NCBI GenBank assembly: GCA_964408185.1
Contig: CAYOYK010000064.1
Location: 1 to 13,203 of the forward strand
Reading direction: 5' to 3'
Source: CAYOYK01 sp964408185
GTDB taxonomy: Bacteria > Bacillota > Clostridia > Christensenellales > Aristaeellaceae
Length of the DNA: 13,203 nucleotides
The translations under genes were made by a program, and so were the position numbers. Below, piece by piece: positions 1 to 8,576 of the stretch (positions within the stretch are counted from its first letter, which is position 1; each line of letters opens with the position of its first letter). Under the pieces are notes generated by a model. That model had not been told where the DNA came from. It saw nothing but the letters and a program-made list of their open reading frames with translations, and ran no database searches.

Positions 1-396
1 TACGCGGGTCACCTCGGCGCGGAAGCCGCGCGGCACCATGACCTCCTGCGTGGCCTTGAGGCCGTTCTTTGCGGAGGCAATGACCGTGTAGCCCATGCCG
101 TGGCGGCACTCGTAGCTGTCCAGCTCGGCCTTGACGGGCTGCCAGCCCGCGTTCCACACCACGCCGCCGTCGTTGATATAGAAATAGTGTCCGCCCGCGT
201 CGGTGGGCACGTTGTTGTAGCGGTAGCGGGTCAGGCGCTGCAGGCGCGCGTCCTTGCAAAAGCAATAGCCGCCGGAGGTATTGCTGTACAGCGAGAAGAA
301 GTCCTCGCTGCCCAAGTAGTTGATCCAAGGGTAGGGGGTGTCCGGACGGGTGACGACATACTCCTGATGCGCGTCGTCAAAGTGGCCATACGTCAT
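1..396 (-). CDS. GH94 cellobiose phosphorylase, N-terminal part (cut by window edge)
   Basis: The first 132 residues of a glycoside phosphorylase of family GH94 are present; the gene runs off the window at base 1. The segment around residues 18-42 (TPYPWINYLG, then FFSLYSNTSGGYCF), followed by DARLQRLTRYRYNNVP and ELDSYECRHGMGYT, is the characteristic N-terminal beta-sandwich sequence of cellobiose phosphorylases such as the Clostridium thermocellum enzyme. These cytoplasmic enzymes split cellobiose with inorganic phosphate into glucose 1-phosphate and glucose, saving ATP in cellulose-fermenting bacteria. The catalytic (alpha/alpha)6 domain lies outside the window, so substrate choice (cellobiose rather than a longer or different beta-glucoside) rests on N-terminal resemblance only. 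The ATG at 394-396 has an AAGGAGG 9 bases upstream. The gene starts 27 bp after the stop of the LacI-type repressor and probably shares its transcript. Confidence 0.9.
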   Translation of the reverse strand, partial: MTYGHFDDAHQEYVVTRPDTPYPWINYLGSEDFFSLYSNTSGGYCFCKDARLQRLTRYRYNNVPTDAGGHYFYINDGGVVWNAGWQPVKAELDSYECRHGMGYTVIASAKNGLKATQEVMVPRGFRAEVTRV

Positions 397-405
397 GGTG
401 GGGTG

Positions 406-412
406 CCTCCTT
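406..412 (-). promoter_or_regulatory. ribosome binding site of the GH94 gene
   Basis: AAGGAGG on the minus strand, 9 bases before the ATG at 396-394. It lies in the 27-bp gap after the repressor stop codon. The gap is too short for a separate promoter, which supports co-transcription from the lacI promoter. Confidence 0.85.
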
Positions 413-423
413 CTTTCGTCGGG

Positions 424-1437
424 TCAGTTGATTTTTGCCACGGTCATGCCCTCGATGAGCGTACAGGGCACCACCACGATCTCAGGGTAATTGAGCTTGG
501 GGTTGCGTATCTGCTGCACCAGCCGGAGGGCGGCCTCCACGCCGATGCGATGGGTATCCTGCTTGATGGTGGTAATGCGCGGCCGGACGAGCTGCATCAG
601 GTCGATGCCGTCAAACCCGGCTACGGAGATATCCTCCGGGATGCGCAGGCCCGCGTCGTTGACGGCCTCCATCGCGCCGAGGGCGGCATAGTCGTCGCAG
701 ACCAGCAGGCAGGTGGGGCGGTTGTCCATGGTCAGCAGCCTGCGCGCGGCCTGATAGACCGAGGCCGGATTGACGTACTGCGCCTCGGCTAAAAGGGTTT
801 CGTCCACGGGAAGGCCGAGGCTCTCCATCGTGCGGTAAAACGAGCCAAGGCGCGTATCGGTCACGGTGCTGGTGGGCCCGTGGATGTACCCGATGCGCCG
901 ATGTCCCATGCTGTGCACATATTCCACCAGCGTCTTGATGCCCTCGGCGTTATTGCTTTGGATGCACGAGCGGTTGTTGAACAGGTGGTCGATGGTGATC
1001 ACAGGCAGGGGCGAGTTGACCAGCGCAACAACCTCCGGGTCGTTAAAATTGACGCAGGCGATGCACACGCCGTCGATCTCCCGCTGGTTGCAGTGCTCCA
1101 AATACGTCATGCGCGACGCGCCGATGTTGTGGCTGATGAACGTCACGTCAAAGCCGTTGTTCTCCACCGTGCGCTTGAACGCCTCCAGCACGGCGCTGAA
1201 ATAGCTGTGCGTCAGCCCGCTCTCGTTATCGTCGGCAAAGAGCACGCCCAAGTTGTACGTGCGCTTGGCCTTGAGCGCGCGCGCGTGCGCGTTGGGAAAG
1301 TACCCCATCTCCCGCGCGGCGCGCTCCACGGCCGTGCGCGTAGCCGCGCTGATATCGGGATAACCGTTGAGCGCCTTGCTGACGGTGGAGATAGACATTC
1401 CACAGCGCCGAGACAGCTCCCGGATGGTAACAGCCAA
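424..1437 (-). CDS. LacI/GalR-family transcriptional repressor
   Basis: A 337-residue sugar-responsive repressor of normal family length. An N-terminal helix-turn-helix (about residues 3-22, TIRELSRRCGMSISTVSKAL) is followed by the rest of the headpiece and the hinge helix (around NAHARALKAK, residues 49-58), then a periplasmic-binding-protein-like effector and dimerisation domain (about 62-330). I chose the TTG at 1437-1435 as start because it places the HTH at residue 3, as is usual. A GGAAAGG lies 11 bases upstream, and the promoter at 1511-1539 gives a leader of about 65 bases. An ATG at 1650 in the same frame lies upstream of that promoter and would add an unrelated 71-residue tail. The next gene encodes a GH94 phosphorylase, so cellobiose or a related beta-glucoside is the likely inducer (inference). 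The operator over its own promoter suggests autorepression. Confidence 0.94.
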   Translation of the reverse strand: MAVTIRELSRRCGMSISTVSKALNGYPDISAATRTAVERAAREMGYFPNAHARALKAKRTYNLGVLFADDNESGLTHSYFSAVLEAFKRTVENNGFDVTFISHNIGASRMTYLEHCNQREIDGVCIACVNFNDPEVVALVNSPLPVITIDHLFNNRSCIQSNNAEGIKTLVEYVHSMGHRRIGYIHGPTSTVTDTRLGSFYRTMESLGLPVDETLLAEAQYVNPASVYQAARRLLTMDNRPTCLLVCDDYAALGAMEAVNDAGLRIPEDISVAGFDGIDLMQLVRPRITTIKQDTHRIGVEAALRLVQQIRNPKLNYPEIVVVPCTLIEGMTVAKIN

Positions 1438-1510
1438 GCGCTCACCGACCTTTCCGTTTTCCGTCTCACGAAGCGTATGGGTTGACGCACCTACAACGTT
1501 TTCGTAGATG

Positions 1511-1539
1511 ATTATACGACACTTCCGACAGAAATGCAA
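1511..1539 (-). promoter_or_regulatory. sigma-A-type promoter of the lacI-GH94 operon
   Basis: On the minus strand a perfect -10 hexamer TATAAT (1516-1511) is preceded, after exactly 17 bases, by TTGCAT (1539-1534), a weak match to TTGACA. Transcription should start near 1504, giving a leader of about 65 bases before the TTG start at 1437. The -35 element is inside the LacI-type operator, so a bound repressor would block RNA polymerase. Confidence 0.8.
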
Positions 1540-1549
1540 GCGTTTCCAT
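1534..1549. promoter_or_regulatory. LacI/GalR-type operator (cre-like) over the -35 element
   Basis: ATGCAAGCGTTTCCAT contains a perfect match to the general LacI/GalR-family operator pattern TGNAANCGNTTNCA with the central CG at 1541-1542. The match is also close to the CcpA cre consensus, differing at the third base. The half-sites extend one base each side (ATG / CAT). It overlaps the -35 element of the lacI-GH94 promoter. The likely binder is the adjacent repressor; CcpA or another family member is an alternative that the sequence cannot exclude. Confidence 0.8.
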
Positions 1550-1555
1550 CGGAAA

Positions 1556-1567
1556 GGCGCATGCGCC
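1556..1567. repeat. 12-bp perfect palindrome upstream of the lacI promoter
   Basis: GGCGCATGCGCC is a perfect palindrome 6 bp beyond the operator, on the far side of the -35 element. It could be a second protein site or just GC-rich chance sequence. Nothing else is recognised between it and the acetyltransferase stop at 1687: the stretch 1596-1650 is AT-rich but shows no paired promoter hexamers and no hairpin followed by a T-run. Confidence 0.35.
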
Positions 1568-1686
1568 GTCCTGCGGTTTGTCGCGGGTGCGCGGGATGGT
1601 AAAATCTTATTCTTTTTGTAACAGAATATTGAGGATTCACAGCGATGCACGAATACGTTTTAGTCGCGCCTTTTTCCCCCACTCGC

Positions 1687-2868
1687 TCAATACGCGTCGT
1701 TCATCCAGCTCATGCGCTGGGCAAACACATAGCGCATGCTCGCGTCCTCGCGGCGGAGCGTGTGGCGCTGGTCGCTCATGCGAAAGACCTCAAACGAGGT
1801 CGTGCCCAGCACCAGCGGCGCAAGCGAGCTGACGGGCAAGGCCAGATCCGCCTCCTCCGGCACACGGGTCACGGAAAGCGCGCCGCCCTTGCTCTCCACG
1901 GCAAACACAGCGTTGTTCGGGGCGATCTGCTCGTCCGTCACGGCCACGGTAAAGCGCCCGTCCACAGGCGAGGCGGGTAGCAGGCCGAGCACCTTTTCCA
2001 CGTTCACAACGCGCGCCATGCCGTCGTTGCCGTAGGTGGTTTCCACCGCGTAGGGCTCCGGGAGCAGCAGCTTGAGCTGCGCATCGGGGTTCACCCTCCA
2101 CGTAAAGCGCGCGTGGCTTCCGAAATTACGAAAGAACGCCAGCAGCCCGCGCAGCGCCTCCGGCGTAAGGTAAGCCATTTCTTGCAGCGACATTGTGTTT
2201 TGGTTGGGCGCGTTCTTTTCCGTTTTGCAAACCGCATAGCCCTGCGCTCTGCCCGCGTCGTCCCGCCATAGGTAGACGTATTGCAGGTCCTTCAGCGGAT
2301 CCTTGCCGATATACGCCTCAAAGCCCTTGTCCGTGCGCAGGAACGCGTAGCCCATCCGGCGGGCGTACTGATCGTATATCGCCTTGAGCTCGGTAAAATC
2401 GTCTCCTGGCAGCAGCTGGGACACGCTGCCCGCGCTTTGCAGCCCTTGCAGCGCCTCCAGCGGAAAGCCCGCGTGAAGCCGGTTGAAGCATTGCTCGTAG
2501 CCAAACTTGCGGTAGTATACATGGCTGAACGGATACAGCGCGCTGAACGCCGTGCCGCCCTCATACAGCTTGGGCAGCATGTCCTCAAACAGCTTGCGGA
2601 TGGTGCGCTGCCGCCGCTGCTCCGGGCGGCTGACCACGCCGCCCACGCCCGCCGTGCGGACCTCGTGTCCGCAAAAAACCGAGGGGAAATCGAAGGCGAA
2701 AAAGCCGCCCAGCAGCTTGCCGTCATCGTCAAACAGAGCGTGAGAGTACGGCAGCTCGTCGTCCTCGGCGTAGAGCTTGCTTTCATCCAGCGGATAGGCA
2801 AAGCACATGGAGCAGAGCTTGTTAAACTCCGCAGATTCCTCATGGGTAAAGGGACGGATGGTCGGCAT
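1687..2868 (-). CDS. GNAT-family N-acetyltransferase, Eis-like
   Basis: A 393-residue protein with the three-part layout of the Eis group: an N-terminal GNAT domain (about 1-150), a second GNAT-like region, and a C-terminal sterol-carrier-protein-like domain (about 285-390). The acetyl-CoA-binding loop is seen as VGGVVSRPEQRRQRTIRKL (residues 75-93). The segment YYRKFGYE (118-125) corresponds to the part of Eis that carries the catalytic tyrosine. The chain ends in an aromatic residue (Tyr393); in Mycobacterium tuberculosis Eis the terminal carboxylate on Phe402 is the proposed base. Family members acetylate amines, including aminoglycosides in Eis itself; the substrate here is unknown. The ATG at 2868-2866 has AAAGGAG (2882-2876) 7 bases upstream. 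It is divergent from pyrC and precedes lacI with a 249-bp gap and no visible terminator, so read-through is possible. Confidence 0.88.
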   Translation of the reverse strand: MPTIRPFTHEESAEFNKLCSMCFAYPLDESKLYAEDDELPYSHALFDDDGKLLGGFFAFDFPSVFCGHEVRTAGVGGVVSRPEQRRQRTIRKLFEDMLPKLYEGGTAFSALYPFSHVYYRKFGYEQCFNRLHAGFPLEALQGLQSAGSVSQLLPGDDFTELKAIYDQYARRMGYAFLRTDKGFEAYIGKDPLKDLQYVYLWRDDAGRAQGYAVCKTEKNAPNQNTMSLQEMAYLTPEALRGLLAFFRNFGSHARFTWRVNPDAQLKLLLPEPYAVETTYGNDGMARVVNVEKVLGLLPASPVDGRFTVAVTDEQIAPNNAVFAVESKGGALSVTRVPEEADLALPVSSLAPLVLGTTSFEVFRMSDQRHTLRREDASMRYVFAQRMSWMNDAY

Positions 2869-2913
2869 GGAGAGTCTCCTTTCGGCGGGGAAAGCCCGCG
2901 CGGTATTGTCTGC

Positions 2914-2919
2914 ATCATA
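2914..2919 (-). promoter_or_regulatory. candidate -10 element of the acetyltransferase gene
   Basis: TATGAT on the minus strand (5 of 6 bases of TATAAT) lies 45 bp before the ATG. No convincing -35 hexamer is found 16-18 bases upstream; the sequence there is T-rich. The call is therefore weak. Confidence 0.35.
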
Positions 2920-2950
2920 TCACAGGGCGCGGCAAAAGAAAAGAGCGCGA

Positions 2951-3017
2951 AATTGACAGCGCTTTGTCAAGGAAACTTCTTGACAAAACACCATTGCATG
3001 CTTTATCATTGTCAATT
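2951..3017. promoter_or_regulatory. nested inverted repeats (TTGACA half-sites) over the pyr promoter
   Basis: Four copies of one half-site occur in 67 bp. An outer perfect 8-bp pair, AATTGACA (2951-2958) with TGTCAATT (3010-3017), encloses an inner perfect 8-bp pair, TTGTCAAG (2964-2971) with CTTGACAA (2979-2986). The inner right arm contains the -35 hexamer, and the outer right arm covers the expected start of transcription. Most of it is upstream of the transcript, so it would act as DNA. The likely reading is an operator for a dimeric or tetrameric regulator; no regulator gene for it is in the window. Confidence 0.6.
2980..3009 (+). promoter_or_regulatory. promoter of the pyr operon
   Basis: A perfect -35 TTGACA (2980-2985), an 18-base spacer and TATCAT (3004-3009, 5 of 6 bases of the -10 consensus). 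The transcript should begin near 3015-3018, leaving a leader of only about 32-35 bases before the pyrC ATG. The leader ends in GGAAGGGG (3034-3041), 8 bases before the start codon. There is no room for an antiterminator/terminator pair. Confidence 0.8.
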
Positions 3018-3049
3018 GAGCAATCACTCCATGGGAAGGGGCGATCCGA

Positions 3050-4305
3050 ATGCGTCAGCTCTTGCGGGGCGCGACCGTATACTGCCGGGGGCGGCTGAAA
3101 ACAGGCGATGTATCGCTGTTGGACGGCCGTGTGGAGCAGTTTTCCCCTCATATTCCCGAAAGCGGCTTTGATTTGATTTTTCCCTTGCAGGGACAGCTAT
3201 TGACACCGGGTCTTGTGGATGTACACGTACATCTGCGGGAACCCGGTTTTTTAATGAAGGAAACCGTTTCCACTGGCACGCGCGCGGCGGCGCACGGCGG
3301 CTATACCGCGCTGTGTGCCATGCCCAACCTCAACCCGCCGCCCGATACCTACGCGCACCTGTTCGAGCAGCTCACCTGCCTCGGCCGCGACGCGTGCGTG
3401 CGGGTAAAGCCCTACGGCTGCGTCACCATGGGCCAAAGGGGCGAGGGCGAGCCGGCGGATTACGCCGCGCTTGCTCCCTACGTGGCGGGCTTTTCGGACG
3501 ACGGCCGCGGCGTGCAGGATGAAGCCACCATGCGCCGGGCCATGGAGGGGATCGCGGCGGTGGGCGGCATTCTGGCCGCGCATTGCGAGCAGAACGACCT
3601 GCTGCGCGGCGGCTACATCCATGACGGAGCCTACTGCAAGGCGCACGGCCACAAGGGGATCAGCGCCGAGAGCGAGTGGCGGCCCATCCAGCGCGACCTG
3701 CGGCTGGTCAAGGAGATCGGCTGCAAATACCATGTCTGCCATGTAAGCTGCAAGGAGAGCGTCGAGCTCATCCGCCGCGCCAAGGACGCGGGCGCGGACG
3801 TGACCTGCGAGACCGCCCCGCACTACCTGCTGCTCTGCGACGACGATCTGCAAGAGGACGGTCGCTACAAGATGAACCCGCCCCTTCGCACCCGCGAGGA
3901 TCGCGACGCGCTGGTCGCCGCGCTGGCCGACGGCACGATCGACATGATCGCTACCGATCACGCGCCCCACACCGCGGAGGAAAAAAGCCGCGGCCTCGCG
4001 GGCAGCCTGATGGGCGTTGTCGGGCTGGAATGCGCCTTTGCGGTGCTGTACACCGGGCTGGTGGAAGCGGGGCTTCTTTCGCTGGAGCGCCTGCTGGAGG
4101 CCATGACGGATGCGCCGCGCAAGCGCTTTGGCCTATCGGAGAAGGATTTCTCGCCCGGACAGCTCGCCGATCTATCGGCGTTCGACCTGCACGCGGACAC
4201 ATCGGTCAGGCCGGAGGCGTTTTTATCGAAGGGCCGCGCCACGCCCTTCGCGGGCTGGCCAGTGCACGCGGCCTGCACCCTGACGATGGTGGGAGGAGAA
4301 ACCGT

Positions 4306-4318
<13 letters not shown>
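3050..4318 (+). CDS. pyrC: dihydroorotase (class I)
   Basis: A 422-residue zinc amidohydrolase that cyclises N-carbamoyl-L-aspartate to L-dihydroorotate, the third step of UMP synthesis. Metal ligands seen are His59 and His61 in DVHVHLREPG, Asp151 in GFSDDGRG, His178 in AAHCEQ, His231 in CHVSC and Asp304 in ATDHAPH. These agree with class I enzymes of Bacillus type, which use Asp151 rather than a carbamylated lysine as bridging ligand. The length is normal. The ATG is preceded by GGAAGGGG at 8 bases. As first gene of the operon it follows a short leader, and its 3' end overlaps carA by 13 bases, implying translational coupling. The first 70 or so codons look less GC-rich than the rest, which may only favour ribosome loading. 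Confidence 0.97.
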
Positions 4319-5394
<1,076 letters not shown>

Positions 5395-5395
5395 T

Positions 5396-8300
5396 ATGCC
5401 CAAGCGCACAGACATCCAGCGGATCATGGTGATCGGGTCGGGGCCTATCGTCATCGGGCAGGCGGCGGAGTTTGACTACGCGGGCACGCAGGCCTGCCTT
5501 GCCCTGCGCGAGGAGGGCTACGAGGTCATTCTGGTCAACAGCAACCCGGCCACCATCATGACGGATACGCACATCGCCGACAAGGTGTACATGGAGCCGC
5601 TGACGCTGGAATACGTGGCGCGCATCCTGCGCCGCGAGCGCCCGGACGCGATTTTGCCCGGCCTCGGCGGCCAAACGGGCCTCAACCTCGCCATGCAGCT
5701 GGAGCGCAAGGGCGTGCTGGCCGAATGTCAGGCCGAGATCCTCGGCACGAGCTTTGAATCCATCAACAAAGCGGAGGACCGCGAGGCGTTCAAGGCCCTG
5801 TGCGAGGGCCTCGGCGAGCCGGTGCTTCCCTCCGAGATCGCCACCACGCTGGACGAGGGCCTCCGCGCGGCGCGCGACATCGGCTACCCGGTCATCCTGC
5901 GGCCGGCGTTCACGCTGGGCGGCACGGGCGGCGGCTTTGCCGACAGCGAAAGCGAGCTTGTCCCCCTCATGGAAAACGCGCTCAAGCTCTCGCCCGTGCA
6001 TCAGGTGCTGGTGGAAAAGAGCATCAAGGGCTACAAGGAGATCGAGTACGAGGTGATGCGGGACGCGAACGATACCGCCATCGCCATTTGCAACATGGAG
6101 AACGTGGACCCCGTGGGCGTGCACACCGGCGACAGCATCGTGGTCTGCCCCAGCCAAACGCTGACCAACAGGGAGTACCAGATGCTCCGCGACAGCGCGC
6201 TCAGGATCATCCGCGCGCTGAAGATCGAGGGCGGCTGCAACGTGCAGTTCGCGCTGGATCCGTTCAGCTTCCAGTACTACCTCATCGAGGTCAACCCACG
6301 CGTGAGCCGCTCCTCGGCGCTGGCGAGCAAGGCCAGCGGCTACCCCATCGCGCGCGTCAGCGCCAAGGTGGCCGTCGGCATGCGCTTGGAGGAAATCCCG
6401 CTGGCCAATACCCCGGCCTGCTTTGAGCCCGCGCTGGACTATGTGGTTACCAAGATCGCGCGCTTTCCGTTTGATAAGCTGGAGGGCGCGAGCAACCGCC
6501 TCTCCACGCAGATGAAGGCCACCGGCGAGGTGATGAGCGTCGGCCGCACGCTGGAGGAGAGCCTGCTCAAGGCCATCCGCTCGCTGGAGATCGGCGTGTG
6601 CCACCTGCGCATGCCGCGCTTTGACCGCACGCCCAGCGACGAGCTGCTGCGCTATATACGCGAGGCCACCGACGACCGCGTGTTCGCCATCGCCCAGCTT
6701 ATCCGCAACGGCGTGGACTTGAGCCTGATTTACAACCAGACCAAGATCGACATGCTTTTTTTGGAAAAGTTCAAAAGCATTATCGATATGGAAGCGCCGC
6801 TGGCCGCCCGTCCCGGCGATATCGACACGCTGCGCAGGGCCAAGCGCATGGGCTTCAGCGATCAGTACATCGCGGGCGTGTGGGGCATGCCGGAGGCCGA
6901 CCTGTACGCCCTGCGGCGGGAGCGCGGCGTCACGCCCGTATACAAGATGATCGACACCTGCGCCAGCGAGTTTGACAGCTACGTGCCCTACTTCTACTCC
7001 ACCTACGAGCAGGAGAACGAAAGCCTCGTCTCCGACCGCAAAAAGATCGTGGTGCTGGGTTCGGGGCCTATCCGCATCGGGCAGGGCGTGGAGTTTGACT
7101 ACTCCACCGTGCACGCCGTGTGGACAATCCGTCAGGCGGGCTACGAGGCTATCATCATCAACAACAACCCCGAAACGGTATCCACCGACTACACCACCAG
7201 CGATAAGCTCTACTTCGAGCCGCTCACCACCGAGGACGTTATGAACATCCTCGATCTTGAGCGCCCCGAAGGCGTTATCGTCACGCTGGGCGGGCAGACG
7301 GCCATCAACTTGGCCGAAAGCCTGCACGCGCGGGGCGTGCGCATCATCGGCACGGGCGTGGAGGGCATCCGCCGCGCCGAAAACCGCGACGAGTTTGAGA
7401 AGATCATGGAGCGGCTGCACATCCCGCAGCCCAACGGGCAGGCCGTGACCGATATCGACGAGGGCGTCCGCGTCGCCGAGCGCATCGGCTACCCGGTGCT
7501 GGTGCGCCCCAGCTATGTGCTGGGCGGCCGCGCCATGCAGATTGTCAGCGACGAGAGCCAGCTGCGCCGCTATCTCAAGACGGCCGCAGCCCTGAACGCC
7601 GACCAGCCTGTGCTGGTGGACAAGTACATTGTGGGCAAGGAGCTGGAAACCGACGCGGTGTGCGACGGCGAGGATGTGTACATTCCCGGCGTAATGGAGC
7701 ACGTGGAGCGCACCGGAATACATTCGGGCGATTCCATCAGCGTGTACCCCACGTTCAGCGTCAGCGAGCGCGCGCGGCAGACGATTCTGGATTACACGGT
7801 GCGCCTCGGTCTCGGCCTTGGCATTGTGGGGCTGTACAACATCCAGTTTATCGTAGATCGCAGCGACGACGTGTACGTCATCGAGGTCAACCCTCGCTCC
7901 AGCCGCACGGTGCCCTTTTTGAGCAAGGCGACCGGCGTGCCCTTGGCGGATATCGCCACGCGCGTGATGCTGGGCCACAGCCTGCGCGAGCAGGGCATTC
8001 ACGATGTGTGCGCGCCCGTCAAGCCGCGCTGGTACGTCAAGGCCCCGGCGTTCAGCTTCAGCAAGCTTCGCGGCATGGACGCGTACCTCAGCCCGGAGAT
8101 GAAGTCCACCGGCGAAGCCATCGGCTACGACGCGACGCTCAACCGCGCGCTGTACAAGGCCCTGCAAGCCACCGGCATGAAGGTGGTCAACTACGGCACG
8201 CTGTTCGTTACGCTCGCCGACGCGGACAAGGACGAGGCTCTGCCGCTGATTCGCCGCTTTTATGACCTCGGCTTCAACATCGAGGCCACGCACGGCACGG

Positions 8301-8575
8301 CCGAGTACCTGCGCGGGCACGGCATCCGCACCCGCGAGCGCAGGAAGCTCAGCGAGGGCAGCGAGGAAATACTGGATTCCCTCCGTCAGGGCCACGTGAG
8401 CTACGTTATCAACACCCGCTCCATCGACGCGCAAAGCCAGCAGAGCGACGGCGCGATCATCCGCCGCTGCGCGGTGGAGAACAACGTGACCATGTTTACC
8501 GCGCTGGACACCGTGCGCGTGCTGCTGGACGTGCTGGAGGAGATCACACTGCGCGTCTCCACCATCGACAGCTAG
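5396..8575 (+). CDS. carB: carbamoyl-phosphate synthase, large subunit
   Basis: A 1059-residue large subunit of full family length (about 1070). It uses two ATP to turn bicarbonate and ammonia into carbamoyl phosphate. Two homologous synthetase halves are seen. The first opens with GSGPIVIGQAAEFDYAG near residue 14 and activates bicarbonate. The second opens with GSGPIRIGQGVEFDYS near residue 554 and phosphorylates carbamate. Each half carries an ATP-grasp segment ending in EVNPR-S-RSS or EVNPRSSRTV. The C-terminal 130-odd residues form the MGS-like allosteric domain (LGFNIEATHGTAEYL, then VINTRS), the expected site for UMP inhibition. The ATG follows AGGAGG at 9 bases and the carA stop by one base. 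After its TAG comes the only large gap in the operon. Confidence 0.98.
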   Translation: MPKRTDIQRIMVIGSGPIVIGQAAEFDYAGTQACLALREEGYEVILVNSNPATIMTDTHIADKVYMEPLTLEYVARILRRERPDAILPGLGGQTGLNLAMQLERKGVLAECQAEILGTSFESINKAEDREAFKALCEGLGEPVLPSEIATTLDEGLRAARDIGYPVILRPAFTLGGTGGGFADSESELVPLMENALKLSPVHQVLVEKSIKGYKEIEYEVMRDANDTAIAICNMENVDPVGVHTGDSIVVCPSQTLTNREYQMLRDSALRIIRALKIEGGCNVQFALDPFSFQYYLIEVNPRVSRSSALASKASGYPIARVSAKVAVGMRLEEIPLANTPACFEPALDYVVTKIARFPFDKLEGASNRLSTQMKATGEVMSVGRTLEESLLKAIRSLEIGVCHLRMPRFDRTPSDELLRYIREATDDRVFAIAQLIRNGVDLSLIYNQTKIDMLFLEKFKSIIDMEAPLAARPGDIDTLRRAKRMGFSDQYIAGVWGMPEADLYALRRERGVTPVYKMIDTCASEFDSYVPYFYSTYEQENESLVSDRKKIVVLGSGPIRIGQGVEFDYSTVHAVWTIRQAGYEAIIINNNPETVSTDYTTSDKLYFEPLTTEDVMNILDLERPEGVIVTLGGQTAINLAESLHARGVRIIGTGVEGIRRAENRDEFEKIMERLHIPQPNGQAVTDIDEGVRVAERIGYPVLVRPSYVLGGRAMQIVSDESQLRRYLKTAAALNADQPVLVDKYIVGKELETDAVCDGEDVYIPGVMEHVERTGIHSGDSISVYPTFSVSERARQTILDYTVRLGLGLGIVGLYNIQFIVDRSDDVYVIEVNPRSSRTVPFLSKATGVPLADIATRVMLGHSLREQGIHDVCAPVKPRWYVKAPAFSFSKLRGMDAYLSPEMKSTGEAIGYDATLNRALYKALQATGMKVVNYGTLFVTLADADKDEALPLIRRFYDLGFNIEATHGTAEYLRGHGIRTRERRKLSEGSEEILDSLRQGHVSYVINTRSIDAQSQQSDGAIIRRCAVENNVTMFTALDTVRVLLDVLEEITLRVSTIDS

Positions 8576-8576
8576 G

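Noticed and set aside
2953..2970. TTGACA gcgctt TGTCAA as divergent promoter -35 boxes
   Set aside because: No -10-like hexamer is found 16-18 bases downstream of either copy in its own direction; an operator half-site fits better.
3031..3171. A possible 46-codon leader peptide starting before and overlapping pyrC
   Set aside because: There is no ribosome binding site before its ATG, the only Shine-Dalgarno in the leader serves pyrC, and the product has no regulatory run of residues.
3676..4305. Upstream extension of the carA frame into pyrC
   Set aside because: It lies wholly within pyrC, is Arg/Gly-rich without motifs, and the ATG at 4306 has an ideal ribosome site and the normal CarA N-terminus.
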